Notes: generated by a model from the letters alone, not told the origin. DNA of 8,172 nucleotides from Legionella sp. (GCA_003507515.1 DNVL01000046.1:1-8172), one strand, 5' to 3'; positions 1 to 7,221 are shown, numbered from the stretch's first letter. Made by a program: numbers and translations.

Positions 1-28
1 CAAAAAAAGACTCGGCCCAGTTACTCAT
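1..28 (-). CDS. icmB: IcmB/DotO ATPase, N-terminal 9 codons only
   Basis: The minus strand opens an ATG at 28 and reads M-S-N-W-A-E-S-F-F before leaving the window. The ribosome-binding site TAAGGA (starting at 40) sits 6 nt before the ATG and overlaps the TAA stop of icmJ, so the two genes are probably translationally coupled. In Legionella-type Dot/Icm loci the gene directly after icmJ is icmB (dotO), a VirB4-related cytoplasmic ATPase of about 1000 residues that energises assembly or transport at the inner membrane. Nine residues are too few to identify it from sequence; the call rests on gene order plus the good start signal. Confidence 0.6.
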
Positions 29-37
29 ATTGCGTCC

Positions 38-667
38 TTATTTCACAACGATTTCTTCCAAAGCATTTGCAGCCCAGCCCTCAATTTGCTTACGAAACTT
101 CGCCCGCGAGGGCAACAAACGAATATCTTTCATTATTTTTTCTGAATTTTCAGGTGCGCTTTGCCCCGAATCAATTAAAAGATGGCCAAATATAGCAGGA
201 TCACTGGTTCCTTCACCAAATTTATCTTCAACCACTTGCGCTCGAAATTTTAAGCTACGATAAATGGTTTGAGCACTATTTTTATATCCCGTGTCATTTG
301 TAATGGCACAAAATAACACGTGACACAGGCTGTTGAGTTCCGTTTGAGGAATTTCGGGTAAATAGATCAGGGTACCCCCACCATACCCACCGACGCCAAC
401 AGACTCAATAAAGTAACATTGCGAACAAAAACAACAAGCCGTCACCAAATTATCTAATTTATTGTTAGCATAATTCCCATCAAGATTCACTACATCTTGA
501 TACAGGCGCGCTTGAAACCCACAAAACCGACACGTGTACTGGTCTCGGCTAAACACCCGCTGCTCATAGGTATTAAACTTCTCATCCGCATTTCTGGCCG
601 ATTGAAGGCGCCAGTCCCCAGGACTGGCGCGCAATTTCAAAGGCAAGGGTTTATTGATTGGATCCAT
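38..667 (-). CDS. icmJ: IcmJ/DotN, cysteine-rich type IV coupling complex subunit
   Basis: The protein has 209 residues, close to the usual IcmJ length of about 208. In the family DotN binds the coupling ATPase DotL at the inner membrane, together with DotM and the IcmS-IcmW adaptors, and helps receive effectors. No signal peptide or membrane segment is visible, which fits a cytoplasmic protein. Key signatures are RDQYTCRFCGF (residues 42-52), DNLVTACCFCSQC (72-84) and VGVGGYGGGTLIYLPEI (90-106). Cys46, Cys49 and a choice of Cys78, 79, 81 and 84 look like zinc ligands laid out as in HNH proteins. The ATG at 667 is preferred because the protein then begins MDPINKPLPLKL. A GTG at 676, directly after an in-frame TGA, has no better ribosome site; before the ATG only a weak GAG is seen, 8 nt away. 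The gap to icmD is 33 nt, the largest internal gap. Confidence 0.93.
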   Translation of the reverse strand: MDPINKPLPLKLRASPGDWRLQSARNADEKFNTYEQRVFSRDQYTCRFCGFQARLYQDVVNLDGNYANNKLDNLVTACCFCSQCYFIESVGVGGYGGGTLIYLPEIPQTELNSLCHVLFCAITNDTGYKNSAQTIYRSLKFRAQVVEDKFGEGTSDPAIFGHLLIDSGQSAPENSEKIMKDIRLLPSRAKFRKQIEGWAANALEEIVVK

Positions 668-700
668 GTATTGCACTCATTCTGGTCATCTACTGCCACC

Positions 701-1093
701 TTAGGCTCCATAAATGGTACCTGTCGGTCCTGCCGTAGTGCCCTGTCCACTAAACATTGTGTCACCCGCAATATCCAGAATCGTCGGAAGAAACAACAAC
801 GCAGCTGCTATAAAGATCAACGCAATCGGCTTTCCAATAGGGGTTTGTTGAGGCGCATCCTTGTGTGCCTTGAATTGAATAATAGCACCTACGGAAAACC
901 CCAAACCCGCAAGATAAGCACCGGCTGTAATCAACTTCGTCACTTGTGAAAATGAGCTCGTGATACTCGCTGCCATATCACCCAGCGTCAAACCACCGGC
1001 GACTGCATTGCCTGCGATAAGCACCAAAGCGAGACTGACCAGTTTCAGCATCACGCCTTCCCGATCAGTTATCTTTATTTGCATTTTACTCAC
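701..1093 (-). CDS. icmD: IcmD/DotP, small inner-membrane Dot/Icm protein
   Basis: From the chosen GTG the protein has 130 residues, matching the roughly 132 of the family. It has a signal-like hydrophobic stretch (about 16-32, ending GNAVA-GG) and two further membrane segments (about 52-73 and 88-108), joined by the charged loop FKAHKDAPQQTPIGKP, a family hallmark. It is an inner-membrane part of the T4BSS of unclear biochemical role and a relative of IcmC next door (compare KLITAGAYLAGL with KLITGVAYLLGL). Start choice: the GTG at 1093 follows GAGGGGGA by 4 nt, exactly the layout before the icmM TTG start. Alternatives are ATG at 1084 (127 aa), ATG at 1051 (116 aa, shortest and most classical signal peptide, GGAAGG 4 nt upstream) and GTG at 1126, which would overlap the end of icmC but has no ribosome site. 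The gene identity is firm; the start is not. Confidence 0.88.
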   Translation of the reverse strand: MSKMQIKITDREGVMLKLVSLALVLIAGNAVAGGLTLGDMAASITSSFSQVTKLITAGAYLAGLGFSVGAIIQFKAHKDAPQQTPIGKPIALIFIAAALLFLPTILDIAGDTMFSGQGTTAGPTGTIYGA

Positions 1094-1097
1094 AACT

Positions 1098-1105
1098 TCC
1101 CCCTC
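1098..1105 (-). promoter_or_regulatory. Ribosome-binding site deciding the icmD start
   Basis: GAGGGGGA on the minus strand lies in the 25-nt gap between icmC and icmD and is followed after AGTT by GTG at 1093. The same octamer with a 4-nt spacer precedes the TTG of icmM, which has no competing ATG. This supports GTG 1093 over the ATG at 1084, which would have an over-long spacer of 13 nt. Confidence 0.6.
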
Positions 1106-1118
1106 AATAATTAAAAAT

Positions 1119-1646
1119 TCACACACCTAACAGTGTATTCTGAAGCACCTGCAATGTTCCAATAATGTTCATCGCCAGCACGCCTCCAAACACATGCATC
1201 AACCCCTGGCCCATGGCACCCGGCGGTTGGCCCTGTGACGCGGAACGCGATACCAATACCCAGCCGCGAACAAAGGCAAACCCACCAATCACCTGCACAA
1301 CCAGCGCAAGCGTATATCCCATCATACTGTTTTGACCAAACAACGTGCTGAGTATAGGGTTCCCAACCCCAACAGGGGCATACGCCAGCACATCAGAATA
1401 CCCGAACATGGTATTCATCATCACTTCAAAGCCTGTCGGAAAATACAGAAGCATGGAGCCCACCATGATATACACCAATGCTTCCTTCATTCCTCCCTGG
1501 GCTTGCGATTTAGACTCCGCATGCGTTCTCAGACTATACAACGCTTTAAATATAAATAAAAGGCCAAGCAGGTAAGCTACCCCTGTAATTAATTTTTGAA
1601 TCTCTAACAATGAATCAACAAGATTCGATGAAATAGTGATGCCCAT
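1119..1646 (-). CDS. icmC: IcmC/DotE, polytopic inner-membrane Dot/Icm protein
   Basis: The 175-residue protein is nearly all hydrophobic, with likely membrane segments at about 18-36, 54-72, 110-132 and 146-166; the family length is about 194. Its first half aligns with IcmD: KLITGVAYLLGL (18-29), LLYFPT (66-71) and a following NTMFG (78-82). The second half, with RGWVLVSRSASQGQPPG and the GQGLMHVFGGVLAMN helix, is the usual extension of IcmC-type proteins. It is an essential inner-membrane part in Legionella, with no known enzymatic activity. The ATG at 1646 is preferred: GAGG lies 6 nt before the TCGGGC spacer ends. The longer TTG start at 1658 would overlap the icmG stop codon and has GAGGA only 3 nt upstream. 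The icmG stop (1657-1655) and this ATG are 8 nt apart, suggesting coupled translation. Confidence 0.92.
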   Translation of the reverse strand: MGITISSNLVDSLLEIQKLITGVAYLLGLLFIFKALYSLRTHAESKSQAQGGMKEALVYIMVGSMLLYFPTGFEVMMNTMFGYSDVLAYAPVGVGNPILSTLFGQNSMMGYTLALVVQVIGGFAFVRGWVLVSRSASQGQPPGAMGQGLMHVFGGVLAMNIIGTLQVLQNTLLGV

Positions 1647-1654
1647 GCCCGACC

Positions 1655-2458
1655 TCAACTGTCCTCTTGGCTAAATCGAATCACCTGACCCGAACCCGTG
1701 ATAATACGACCCTGCGCTGAATCAATTAATTTGACAACACCATACCCCGCAATCATGGAACCTTCTCTCACCGTAAGTGTTGAGCCATTGCTCGCAATTA
1801 ACCAAGCACGACCAGGAATCACCGCTTGAATCGCGTACCTTAGTGTCGGCGGGCGGGCTGGATGCGATGCCATCCGAGGCTGATGCCCTCTCTTTGCTTC
1901 TGCTTTCTGCGCTAATAATTGGCTTATTTCACGAGACTGTGCATCCATGTTCGCAACGAGTGCGGCCAACGCTTGATTCAGCTCCGATACCTTCGTCATC
2001 ATGTCATTTATGGTGCCATTGACTGCGCTTAACTGTTGATTGGCCGCTGACAATTCAGCCCGCATGCCTTGCTGGCTTCGCTCAAGGGCCGATATTTTTT
2101 GATTGATATGCACAAGTGCATGATCCTCCGTTTTTACCAAAGGCTGAGAGACCACCTCGGGCTGTCGCGCAATGGGCGCTGCATTCTTTTTTGCGACACT
2201 CACAGCGGCCGGCGTGAAGGAGGGCTCCTTTGATTTAGTCGATGGCGAGACATTCATCATGCTATAAACCACCATCATAATGACCACAAATAGAACAACA
2301 AAGAACGCATTCCGCTTTACGTTTTTTTTACCCTGGAATGAAGGTCCAAATGCCGCGGGCGCCCCTACCGCCGGCCCTTGCTCATTCACGGAACTTGGGG
2401 TTACTGATTCTATATCAACAAATTGATATTCATCGTTGTCTTTCTCATGCTCAGCCAT
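1655..2458 (-). CDS. icmG: IcmG/DotF, bitopic inner-membrane core component
   Basis: The 267 residues match the family's roughly 269. Order of parts: an acidic cytoplasmic tail (1-50, rich in D/E), one membrane helix (about 51-69, FFVVLFVVIMMVVYSMM), a Pro/Ala/Lys linker (70-110), a long predicted coiled coil (about 115-188, heptad-like with many Q, A and L) and a compact periplasmic end domain (about 207-264) starting YAIQAVIPGRAWLIASNG. The GRAWL and GYG-V-ID-G-I-T-G-I pattern is typical of the DotF end domain. DotF interacts with DotG and joins inner- and outer-membrane subcomplexes, and an effector-recognition role has been proposed for it. Start ATG at 2458 has only a weak GCGGGT ribosome site in the 14-nt gap after icmE. 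The stop lies 8 nt before the icmC ATG. Confidence 0.94.
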   Translation of the reverse strand: MAEHEKDNDEYQFVDIESVTPSSVNEQGPAVGAPAAFGPSFQGKKNVKRNAFFVVLFVVIMMVVYSMMNVSPSTKSKEPSFTPAAVSVAKKNAAPIARQPEVVSQPLVKTEDHALVHINQKISALERSQQGMRAELSAANQQLSAVNGTINDMMTKVSELNQALAALVANMDAQSREISQLLAQKAEAKRGHQPRMASHPARPPTLRYAIQAVIPGRAWLIASNGSTLTVREGSMIAGYGVVKLIDSAQGRIITGSGQVIRFSQEDS

Positions 2459-2472
2459 GTGTTACCCGCTTA

Positions 2473-5400
2473 TTATGATGTTATTGTTACGGTTTGCGTG
2501 AACAAAACGCCCACGCCTGTGCCGGCGAACAGCTCAACAGTCGTCGGCCGACTCATGTTTTGAGCTGCCACCTGGCCCCAAGCCTTGCCTACGGTCGCAA
2601 GTCCAATCACTGCGTTCTCTAATAAGGAACTGCTCACGTTATTTTGAACGGTTGTATCTGTCGTTCCCCCTGTGCCACCAATGGTGATGGTGGTGTTCGC
2701 TGATTGAATCGAATTACCAAACCCTTCCATGAACGTCGACGCAAACAAAGCGCCATAACGGGAGAGATAATGATGATCGGTCTGGCTAGACAGGGCCGTC
2801 CGAGCCGTGTTGGGGTCAATCGCATACGCTGAGATGGAGACCGTTTTATCCACGCCAGGGATAGACAGCGTATTAAAACTCACAATCATTTGAGACGCAT
2901 TGCTCGGCAGATTAAAACTGCCAATTAATTTAGAACCTTTCAAGCGGCCCGACACAATGGTGGCAAGAATCGGGCCGGGCTCATCTGTGTTCACCGAGGT
3001 ATCAATGACTGCAAAAAGAATATCACCCGTTTTTATCACAGAAACCCCTGCCGATGCATTCTGCACGCCCGCGTCAGGCTTCTTCTGAGCACCAGCCTCC
3101 ATCGCGATACCCGCGTTAAGACCACTTGCCTTTTCTTCAACAGGCTCTGTACCGCCTATATAGACTTGGACTGGAGACGTTTTCAATCCTTGCATGACTT
3201 GGTTCGCAGCCGATAGCATGACGCTGCCGCGTTGTTGTATTTTTTGTTGATAACGTTGAGCTGCCGCTTGTTTTTCTTGTTGTGCTCGTATTTCATTTAG
3301 GCGCTGAGCATTTTGTTTTTCAGCAGAAACTTCCCCTGGCTTTGTACCCAGAAGTGATGGAATCGTGGTGACCACTGAGGGCACAACAGCAGGCTTTTCT
3401 GGCGCCTCTAACCCAATGAGCGTTGAAAATCCTGCATCGCGCAAATCTTGATTAGAAAAACCCGCCTGTTTCATTTGCTCTGAACTAAACCCCCCTTCTT
3501 TTAGCTCTTTTGCAGAAAATCCTGCTTTACGCAGCGCCTCTGCACTAAACCCTGCGTCTTTTAATGCGGCGGCATCGAAGCCAGCTGCCTTTAACTGCTG
3601 AGCACTAAACCCTGCGTCTTTGAGCTCAGTGGCACTAAAGCCTGCGTCTTTTAATTGAGCAGCGCTAAAACCCGCATTTTTTAATTGACGTGCAGAAAAC
3701 CCTGCTGCACGTAATTCTTTTGCACTAAACCCCGCGTCTTTCAGCTCGGCTAATCCGAATCCTGCGTTTTGTAATTCAGCGGCGGTAAACCCTGCATTTT
3801 TAAGATCAACCGCACTATACCCCGCATCTTTCATCGCCTTGGCACTACAGCCCAATGTTTGTTTGATGGTAGCTGCTGAAACGCCCATGGCTCGGGCCGC
3901 CTTTAAAGAACTGACACTGCAATCCGCTGTTCGCCCTGCAGCAATAATGCCTGTTGGGCTCAGGCCGGCTTGCTTTAATTGTGCTACGGTGAAACCGGCA
4001 GCCAGCAACTCCTCTGGCGTAAAACCAGCATTGGCCAGTGACTGCGCATCAAAGCCCGCTTTTTTTAGCGCGTCTAAACTGCAACCACTCAATGCTCGAA
4101 TCCGCTGAGCCGTGACTCCCTTCGCTGAAAGCGCCTTTAATTTTTCAGGATCACACCCTGCCGCACGTATTGCATCATCCGAAATAGTCTGTGCACCGAC
4201 CTGCTCGGTTGCATTGATATCAGCGGCGTTAAACCCTGCATTGAGCAAATCACTACCGACGAAGCCGCCTTGCTTTAACTGCGATGCGGTGCAACCCGCG
4301 TATTTCTTGATCAAAGCCGCACTAACACCGGCCAAGCGCTGTCTTTTAATCGCCTCAGCGCTACAACCTGCTTTCTTGACATCATCTGCAGTCAAACCAA
4401 ACGGCAACATCGATTGAGCAGCTTTTATTTGTGAGGCTGAAAACCCGGCATTCGCTAGATCATCTCCTGTAAAACCTGCGTTGAGCAGATCGCGCGCACT
4501 GATGCCCGCTTCTTTTAATTGCGCAGCACTAAAGCCTGCTTGCTTCAAATCAGCTGCACTAAAACCTGCGTTTTTTAACTCGCCAGCACTAAACCCTGCC
4601 GCCTTTAATTGAGACGCACTGCAACCATTGATCCTTCGAATGGCTGCCGCAGACACCCCAGAGGCGCGCAGACGCGCAAGTGCCTCAACGCGACAACCCG
4701 CTCGACGAATATCATCTATCGTAATCCCATCTGGCAAACCGCCTGCAAGCGCAATCTCTCGCTCAGTGAAGCCCGCCCCCTTGAGCTCGCCATCTGAAAA
4801 ACCCGCATCTTTCATCTGTTGGGCGGTGAATCCAACCCCTTTCTCGTCACACGCCACATAACCGCATAACCGAAGCCGTTCTGCACTGAAGCCTGCGTCT
4901 TTCATCTGAACAATATCAAACCCTGCGGCCTTCAGATCGCCGCAACTACAGAACGGTTCCAGTTCAAGAAGCGTGTAGCCATTTTGCTTTAACTGTGTGC
5001 AATTGCAGGCTTCTCGCAAATCACTCAGTGCAGCACCTTGCCCCAATGCCTGGTCTATACTGCTTTTACTGCAGTTGCCATCCGTCAACGTTTGCATCCA
5101 TAAACTTTTTTGCGGACCATTCATGTCCTCACGCGCCAATGTCGTGAACCCTACCCCGCCCCTCCCTTCTTTCATGCCAATGATATCCACTCCTTTACCA
5201 AACGCTTGGGAGCGAATAATGGTTGGGATAGCGCTACTGCCCTTCTTAACAGCTTCCGTTGCCTGCTCGACATTTTGAGACTCTTGCAATGCCGCGTATT
5301 GTGCGGTCTGATCTTGAGATCCCGGGATAGACCTGATCCCCACGGGTCCTCGTGATAAGCTGGCTCCGGTGCTAGGCCCTACTGCATTAGAGTTGAACTT

Positions 5401-5511
5401 TATATAGCCAATCACGACCATGGCCAGCAATAAAAGGGCTGTAAATATAATAATGACTCGGGTTCGAGAGTTTGAAAACAGCGCTTTAATATTCTCTTTT
5501 TTATCTGCCAT
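2473..5511 (-). CDS. icmE: IcmE/DotG, VirB10-like core channel protein with long decapeptide-repeat domain
   Basis: The 1012-residue protein (family about 1048) forms the central envelope-spanning scaffold of the T4BSS. Parts in order: short basic cytoplasmic start; one membrane helix (about 18-37, RVIIIFTALLLLAMVVIGYI); linker to about 145; repeat domain (about 146-701) built on AGFSAxxLKx decapeptides; Gln/Ala-rich coiled-coil-like stretch (about 728-775); and a VirB10/TrbI-like end domain (about 826-1012) with KTGDILFAVIDTSVNTDEPG, LIGSFNLP, ISAYAID and a TGVGVLF finish. The ATG at 5511 is chosen over an upstream in-frame start at 5598, which lies inside icmK and adds 29 residues with no family character. 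A GGAAGGGT ribosome site ends 12 nt before the ATG, within the last icmK codons; the gap to the icmK stop is 4 nt. All 15 cysteines lie between residues 147 and 555. Confidence 0.96.
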   Translation of the reverse strand: MADKKENIKALFSNSRTRVIIIFTALLLLAMVVIGYIKFNSNAVGPSTGASLSRGPVGIRSIPGSQDQTAQYAALQESQNVEQATEAVKKGSSAIPTIIRSQAFGKGVDIIGMKEGRGGVGFTTLAREDMNGPQKSLWMQTLTDGNCSKSSIDQALGQGAALSDLREACNCTQLKQNGYTLLELEPFCSCGDLKAAGFDIVQMKDAGFSAERLRLCGYVACDEKGVGFTAQQMKDAGFSDGELKGAGFTEREIALAGGLPDGITIDDIRRAGCRVEALARLRASGVSAAAIRRINGCSASQLKAAGFSAGELKNAGFSAADLKQAGFSAAQLKEAGISARDLLNAGFTGDDLANAGFSASQIKAAQSMLPFGLTADDVKKAGCSAEAIKRQRLAGVSAALIKKYAGCTASQLKQGGFVGSDLLNAGFNAADINATEQVGAQTISDDAIRAAGCDPEKLKALSAKGVTAQRIRALSGCSLDALKKAGFDAQSLANAGFTPEELLAAGFTVAQLKQAGLSPTGIIAAGRTADCSVSSLKAARAMGVSAATIKQTLGCSAKAMKDAGYSAVDLKNAGFTAAELQNAGFGLAELKDAGFSAKELRAAGFSARQLKNAGFSAAQLKDAGFSATELKDAGFSAQQLKAAGFDAAALKDAGFSAEALRKAGFSAKELKEGGFSSEQMKQAGFSNQDLRDAGFSTLIGLEAPEKPAVVPSVVTTIPSLLGTKPGEVSAEKQNAQRLNEIRAQQEKQAAAQRYQQKIQQRGSVMLSAANQVMQGLKTSPVQVYIGGTEPVEEKASGLNAGIAMEAGAQKKPDAGVQNASAGVSVIKTGDILFAVIDTSVNTDEPGPILATIVSGRLKGSKLIGSFNLPSNASQMIVSFNTLSIPGVDKTVSISAYAIDPNTARTALSSQTDHHYLSRYGALFASTFMEGFGNSIQSANTTITIGGTGGTTDTTVQNNVSSSLLENAVIGLATVGKAWGQVAAQNMSRPTTVELFAGTGVGVLFTQTVTITS
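3415..3825 (-). repeat. Uninterrupted tandem of 14 decapeptide units in icmE
   Basis: From AGYSAVDLKN to AGFSTLIG the units follow without gap or insertion and contain no cysteine. At DNA level neighbouring 30-bp copies share long stretches: bases 3542-3561 and 3602-3621, two units apart, are identical over 20 nt. This array is the part most open to unit gain or loss by slippage or recombination, always in frame because 30 is a multiple of 3. Confidence 0.9.
3415..5076 (-). repeat. IcmE pentapeptide/decapeptide repeat region (30-bp period)
   Basis: Codons 146-699 of icmE consist almost wholly of 10-residue units with consensus A-G-F-S-A-x-x-L-K-x, seen in DNA as a 30-bp period on the minus strand. 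The promoter-proximal part (about 3846-5076) is interrupted by cysteine-containing 12+12-residue modules and by degenerate units; the last part (about 3415-3825) is an unbroken run of 14 units. Such repeats are known in DotG of Legionella and Coxiella and belong to a long periplasmic portion of the protein. DNA copies mostly differ at synonymous sites, so the protein pattern is older than the DNA identity. Confidence 0.93.
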
Positions 5512-5515
5512 GTGA

Positions 5516-6562
5516 TTATAACCCTTCCACCTTGAGTTGCATGACCTTGCCATGCCAAGAAACCAACAATACGGGCGACTTTTGCATTTCATAAGCATGC
5601 ATGCCGTCAGCGCTTGTCATGCTCCCAAGCCAACCAGGCGACAATATCGTCAAATTTGTTCGCACAAACATTTTGCCATTGAATAACCAACCTCGCGCAT
5701 CACCACCAGAAATCGTCAAACGTGCACTGCCCGCAGGCGGCACACCATCCAGCACGTGCAACAAGACATCACTGGCTGACGGAGGCAACCCATTGTCTAT
5801 GGGCATGCTTTTTGCATTAGGCCCATACCCTTCCATTCGTAAATCAACACGATAATCGACCGCTTTCTGACCGGGAATCAACGTCAACATGACAGGCGTA
5901 TTCAATCCGCGCAACCGTACGGCCAGATTGCCGTACGTGTATAATTTGCTAGCCTGAATCATCAGGGTATTGCTCGTCTTATCCCATTGGATATTAAACG
6001 CGGTGGGATCACCTAAATCGTAGGCACTAATGGGCCAAGGTGCCCCCGTTGCATCAAGAAACACGAGGGAGGACACAAACCCTTGCGACAAACGAATGAC
6101 AGGTGGCGTTGACCCGGGTGATAAATTAACCAATTGTGATGTGGCGGTGGGTTTGGGAGGGGTGCCTGGGGAGGCTGATTTAGCATACTCGGCCGTTTGA
6201 TACATCTGTTTTATCCGAATAATTTGCTCCGGTGTGAGCGGAAACATTTGCTCAGCCACGCCGTCAAAAGCCAGCGCATCAATTGCATCTTTATCTGCCT
6301 GCGTGGGCAGATTGCTGCTGCCGCCCTTGATAAGATTTAAAGCGGCCTGTTTTTTTTCATTAGAAGGAGGTGCAGGCATACGGCCGGTGGCAGAATCGTT
6401 TTTCACGTTACTCGGCTCATCGGTTCCCGACATGCGTTTTTGCAATAAGCGCAGCTGCTCCAGTGCCTGCGTGGATTTTACATTTTCAGCACAGAATACA
6501 TTGGGTGAACACAAGCCCCATACTGCAACCCAAAAAAATGACCATTGAATAAAGTAGCGCAT
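5516..6562 (-). CDS. icmK: IcmK/DotH, VirB9-like outer-membrane core component
   Basis: The 348 residues are near the family's roughly 360. A Sec signal peptide is visible (MRYFIQWSFFWVAVWGLCS, probable cut after FCA at 25). A low-complexity N-terminal part (26-140) carries the conserved helix FPLTPEQIIRIKQMYQTAEYA (107-127). The rest is a beta-rich VirB9/TraN-like region: PPVIRLSQGFVSSLVFLDATG (153-173), PWPISAYDLGDP (175-186) and NTLMIQASKLYTYGNLAVRL (198-217). DotH sits in the outer-membrane disc of the core complex with the lipoproteins DotC and DotD (not in this window) and binds the DotG end domain. The ATG at 6562 overlaps the icmL TGA by one base (TGATG), with GGTGG 9 nt upstream; a TTG one codon earlier is less likely. 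The stop is 4 nt before the icmE ATG. Confidence 0.95.
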   Translation of the reverse strand: MRYFIQWSFFWVAVWGLCSPNVFCAENVKSTQALEQLRLLQKRMSGTDEPSNVKNDSATGRMPAPPSNEKKQAALNLIKGGSSNLPTQADKDAIDALAFDGVAEQMFPLTPEQIIRIKQMYQTAEYAKSASPGTPPKPTATSQLVNLSPGSTPPVIRLSQGFVSSLVFLDATGAPWPISAYDLGDPTAFNIQWDKTSNTLMIQASKLYTYGNLAVRLRGLNTPVMLTLIPGQKAVDYRVDLRMEGYGPNAKSMPIDNGLPPSASDVLLHVLDGVPPAGSARLTISGGDARGWLFNGKMFVRTNLTILSPGWLGSMTSADGMHAYEMQKSPVLLVSWHGKVMQLKVEGL

Positions 6563-7212
6563 CAACTGATCCCACCGGAAGCAGGGCCCACTACAAATTG
6601 AGCAATGCCTATCCCACGCGGTGAATTCAGTGTGGATACACGCGAAATGAGCATGGTCACCACATTGCTTTGCTGTGAAAATTCACTCGCACTTTGGTAG
6701 GTAATCAGAAGCGGCATTTGCACTCGCCAAGCAAATCGTCCATTCAACACGCCTTTTTGTAAAATCACGGGCGCGCGCGTTGCCACCGCCGACACAATCA
6801 ACTTTTTAGCCTTGACTGCTTCTAGATTGTTGGACTGCTTCAAGGCATTCAGGAATTGATCCCAGCCATCGGCCGTAAAGAAACCGGATGACGCTTGTAA
6901 CTCCGAACGATAGTTGACGAAGTTATACGTGAAGGCGGCAATCGCGGCCTGATTGGCCCATTGCAGCACCGCTGAATCGGATTGATTGGGCTCATTTAAT
7001 GCAAACAAGGGTGTAATTCGACCATTGATGCTGGTTGCAAAATATTTTGGCGCGGGGGGATGTGTAATGATATAAGCCAACGTCGATGCCAATATAAAAT
7101 TACCTATCATCGATATCAACAAAATAACCATCATTTTTCGCTGGCCATCTCGGTAAAAATTATTTCGCATTGTAACCGCGATCAACGCATCTACAGGCAT
7201 CTCTTCAGGCAT
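6562..7212 (-). CDS. icmL: IcmL/DotI, inner-membrane T4BSS component (TraM-like)
   Basis: The 216 residues match the family's roughly 212. A short cytoplasmic start with the conserved motif VTMRNNFYRDGQRK (13-26) leads to one membrane helix (about 27-49) and a periplasmic domain (about 56-212) beginning YFATSINGRITPLFALNEPN. The family's alpha/beta periplasmic domain resembles VirB8-type folds, and DotI forms a complex with DotJ in the inner membrane. The ending GIGIAQFVVGPASGG is also typical of IcmL. The ATG at 7212 has AGAGGA 6 nt upstream in the 9-nt gap after icmM. The C-terminus overlaps the icmK start by one base. IcmM next door is a shortened paralogue. Confidence 0.96.
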   Translation of the reverse strand: MPEEMPVDALIAVTMRNNFYRDGQRKMMVILLISMIGNFILASTLAYIITHPPAPKYFATSINGRITPLFALNEPNQSDSAVLQWANQAAIAAFTYNFVNYRSELQASSGFFTADGWDQFLNALKQSNNLEAVKAKKLIVSAVATRAPVILQKGVLNGRFAWRVQMPLLITYQSASEFSQQSNVVTMLISRVSTLNSPRGIGIAQFVVGPASGGIS

Positions 7213-7221
7213 TATATCCTC

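Noticed and set aside
668..676. GTG start for icmJ at 676
   Set aside because: It directly follows an in-frame TGA and lacks a ribosome site. The ATG three codons later gives the expected N-terminus.
668..700. Promoter or small reading frame in the icmD-icmJ gap
   Set aside because: The gap is 33 nt with no -35/-10 pair seen. A 12-codon frame starting at an ATG there has no supporting features.
497..949. Plus-strand open frame opposite icmJ and icmD
   Set aside because: It spans two firmly identified genes and their junction, and its Arg/Thr/Ser-rich translation has no recognisable feature.
2634..2825. Minus-strand 63-codon open frame inside the end of icmE
   Set aside because: It lies in another frame within the conserved VirB10-like domain and has no features of its own.
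3415..4690. 30-bp periodic repeats resembling a CRISPR array
   Set aside because: The units are contiguous with no unique spacers, vary mainly at third codon positions, and encode a continuous repeat protein.
3839..4861. Plus-strand open frames opposite icmE (for example 3839-4108, 4112-4417, 4628-4861)
   Set aside because: They are antisense shadows of the GC-biased decapeptide repeats: their Ala/Pro/Lys-rich periodic translations mirror the repeat, and they have no ribosome sites or family character.
5512..5598. Longer icmE start at 5598 giving 29 extra residues
   Set aside because: It would overlap the end of icmK by more than 80 nt. The extra residues are Cys/Arg-rich without family character, and the ATG at 5511 gives the expected short cytoplasmic tail and has a ribosome site.
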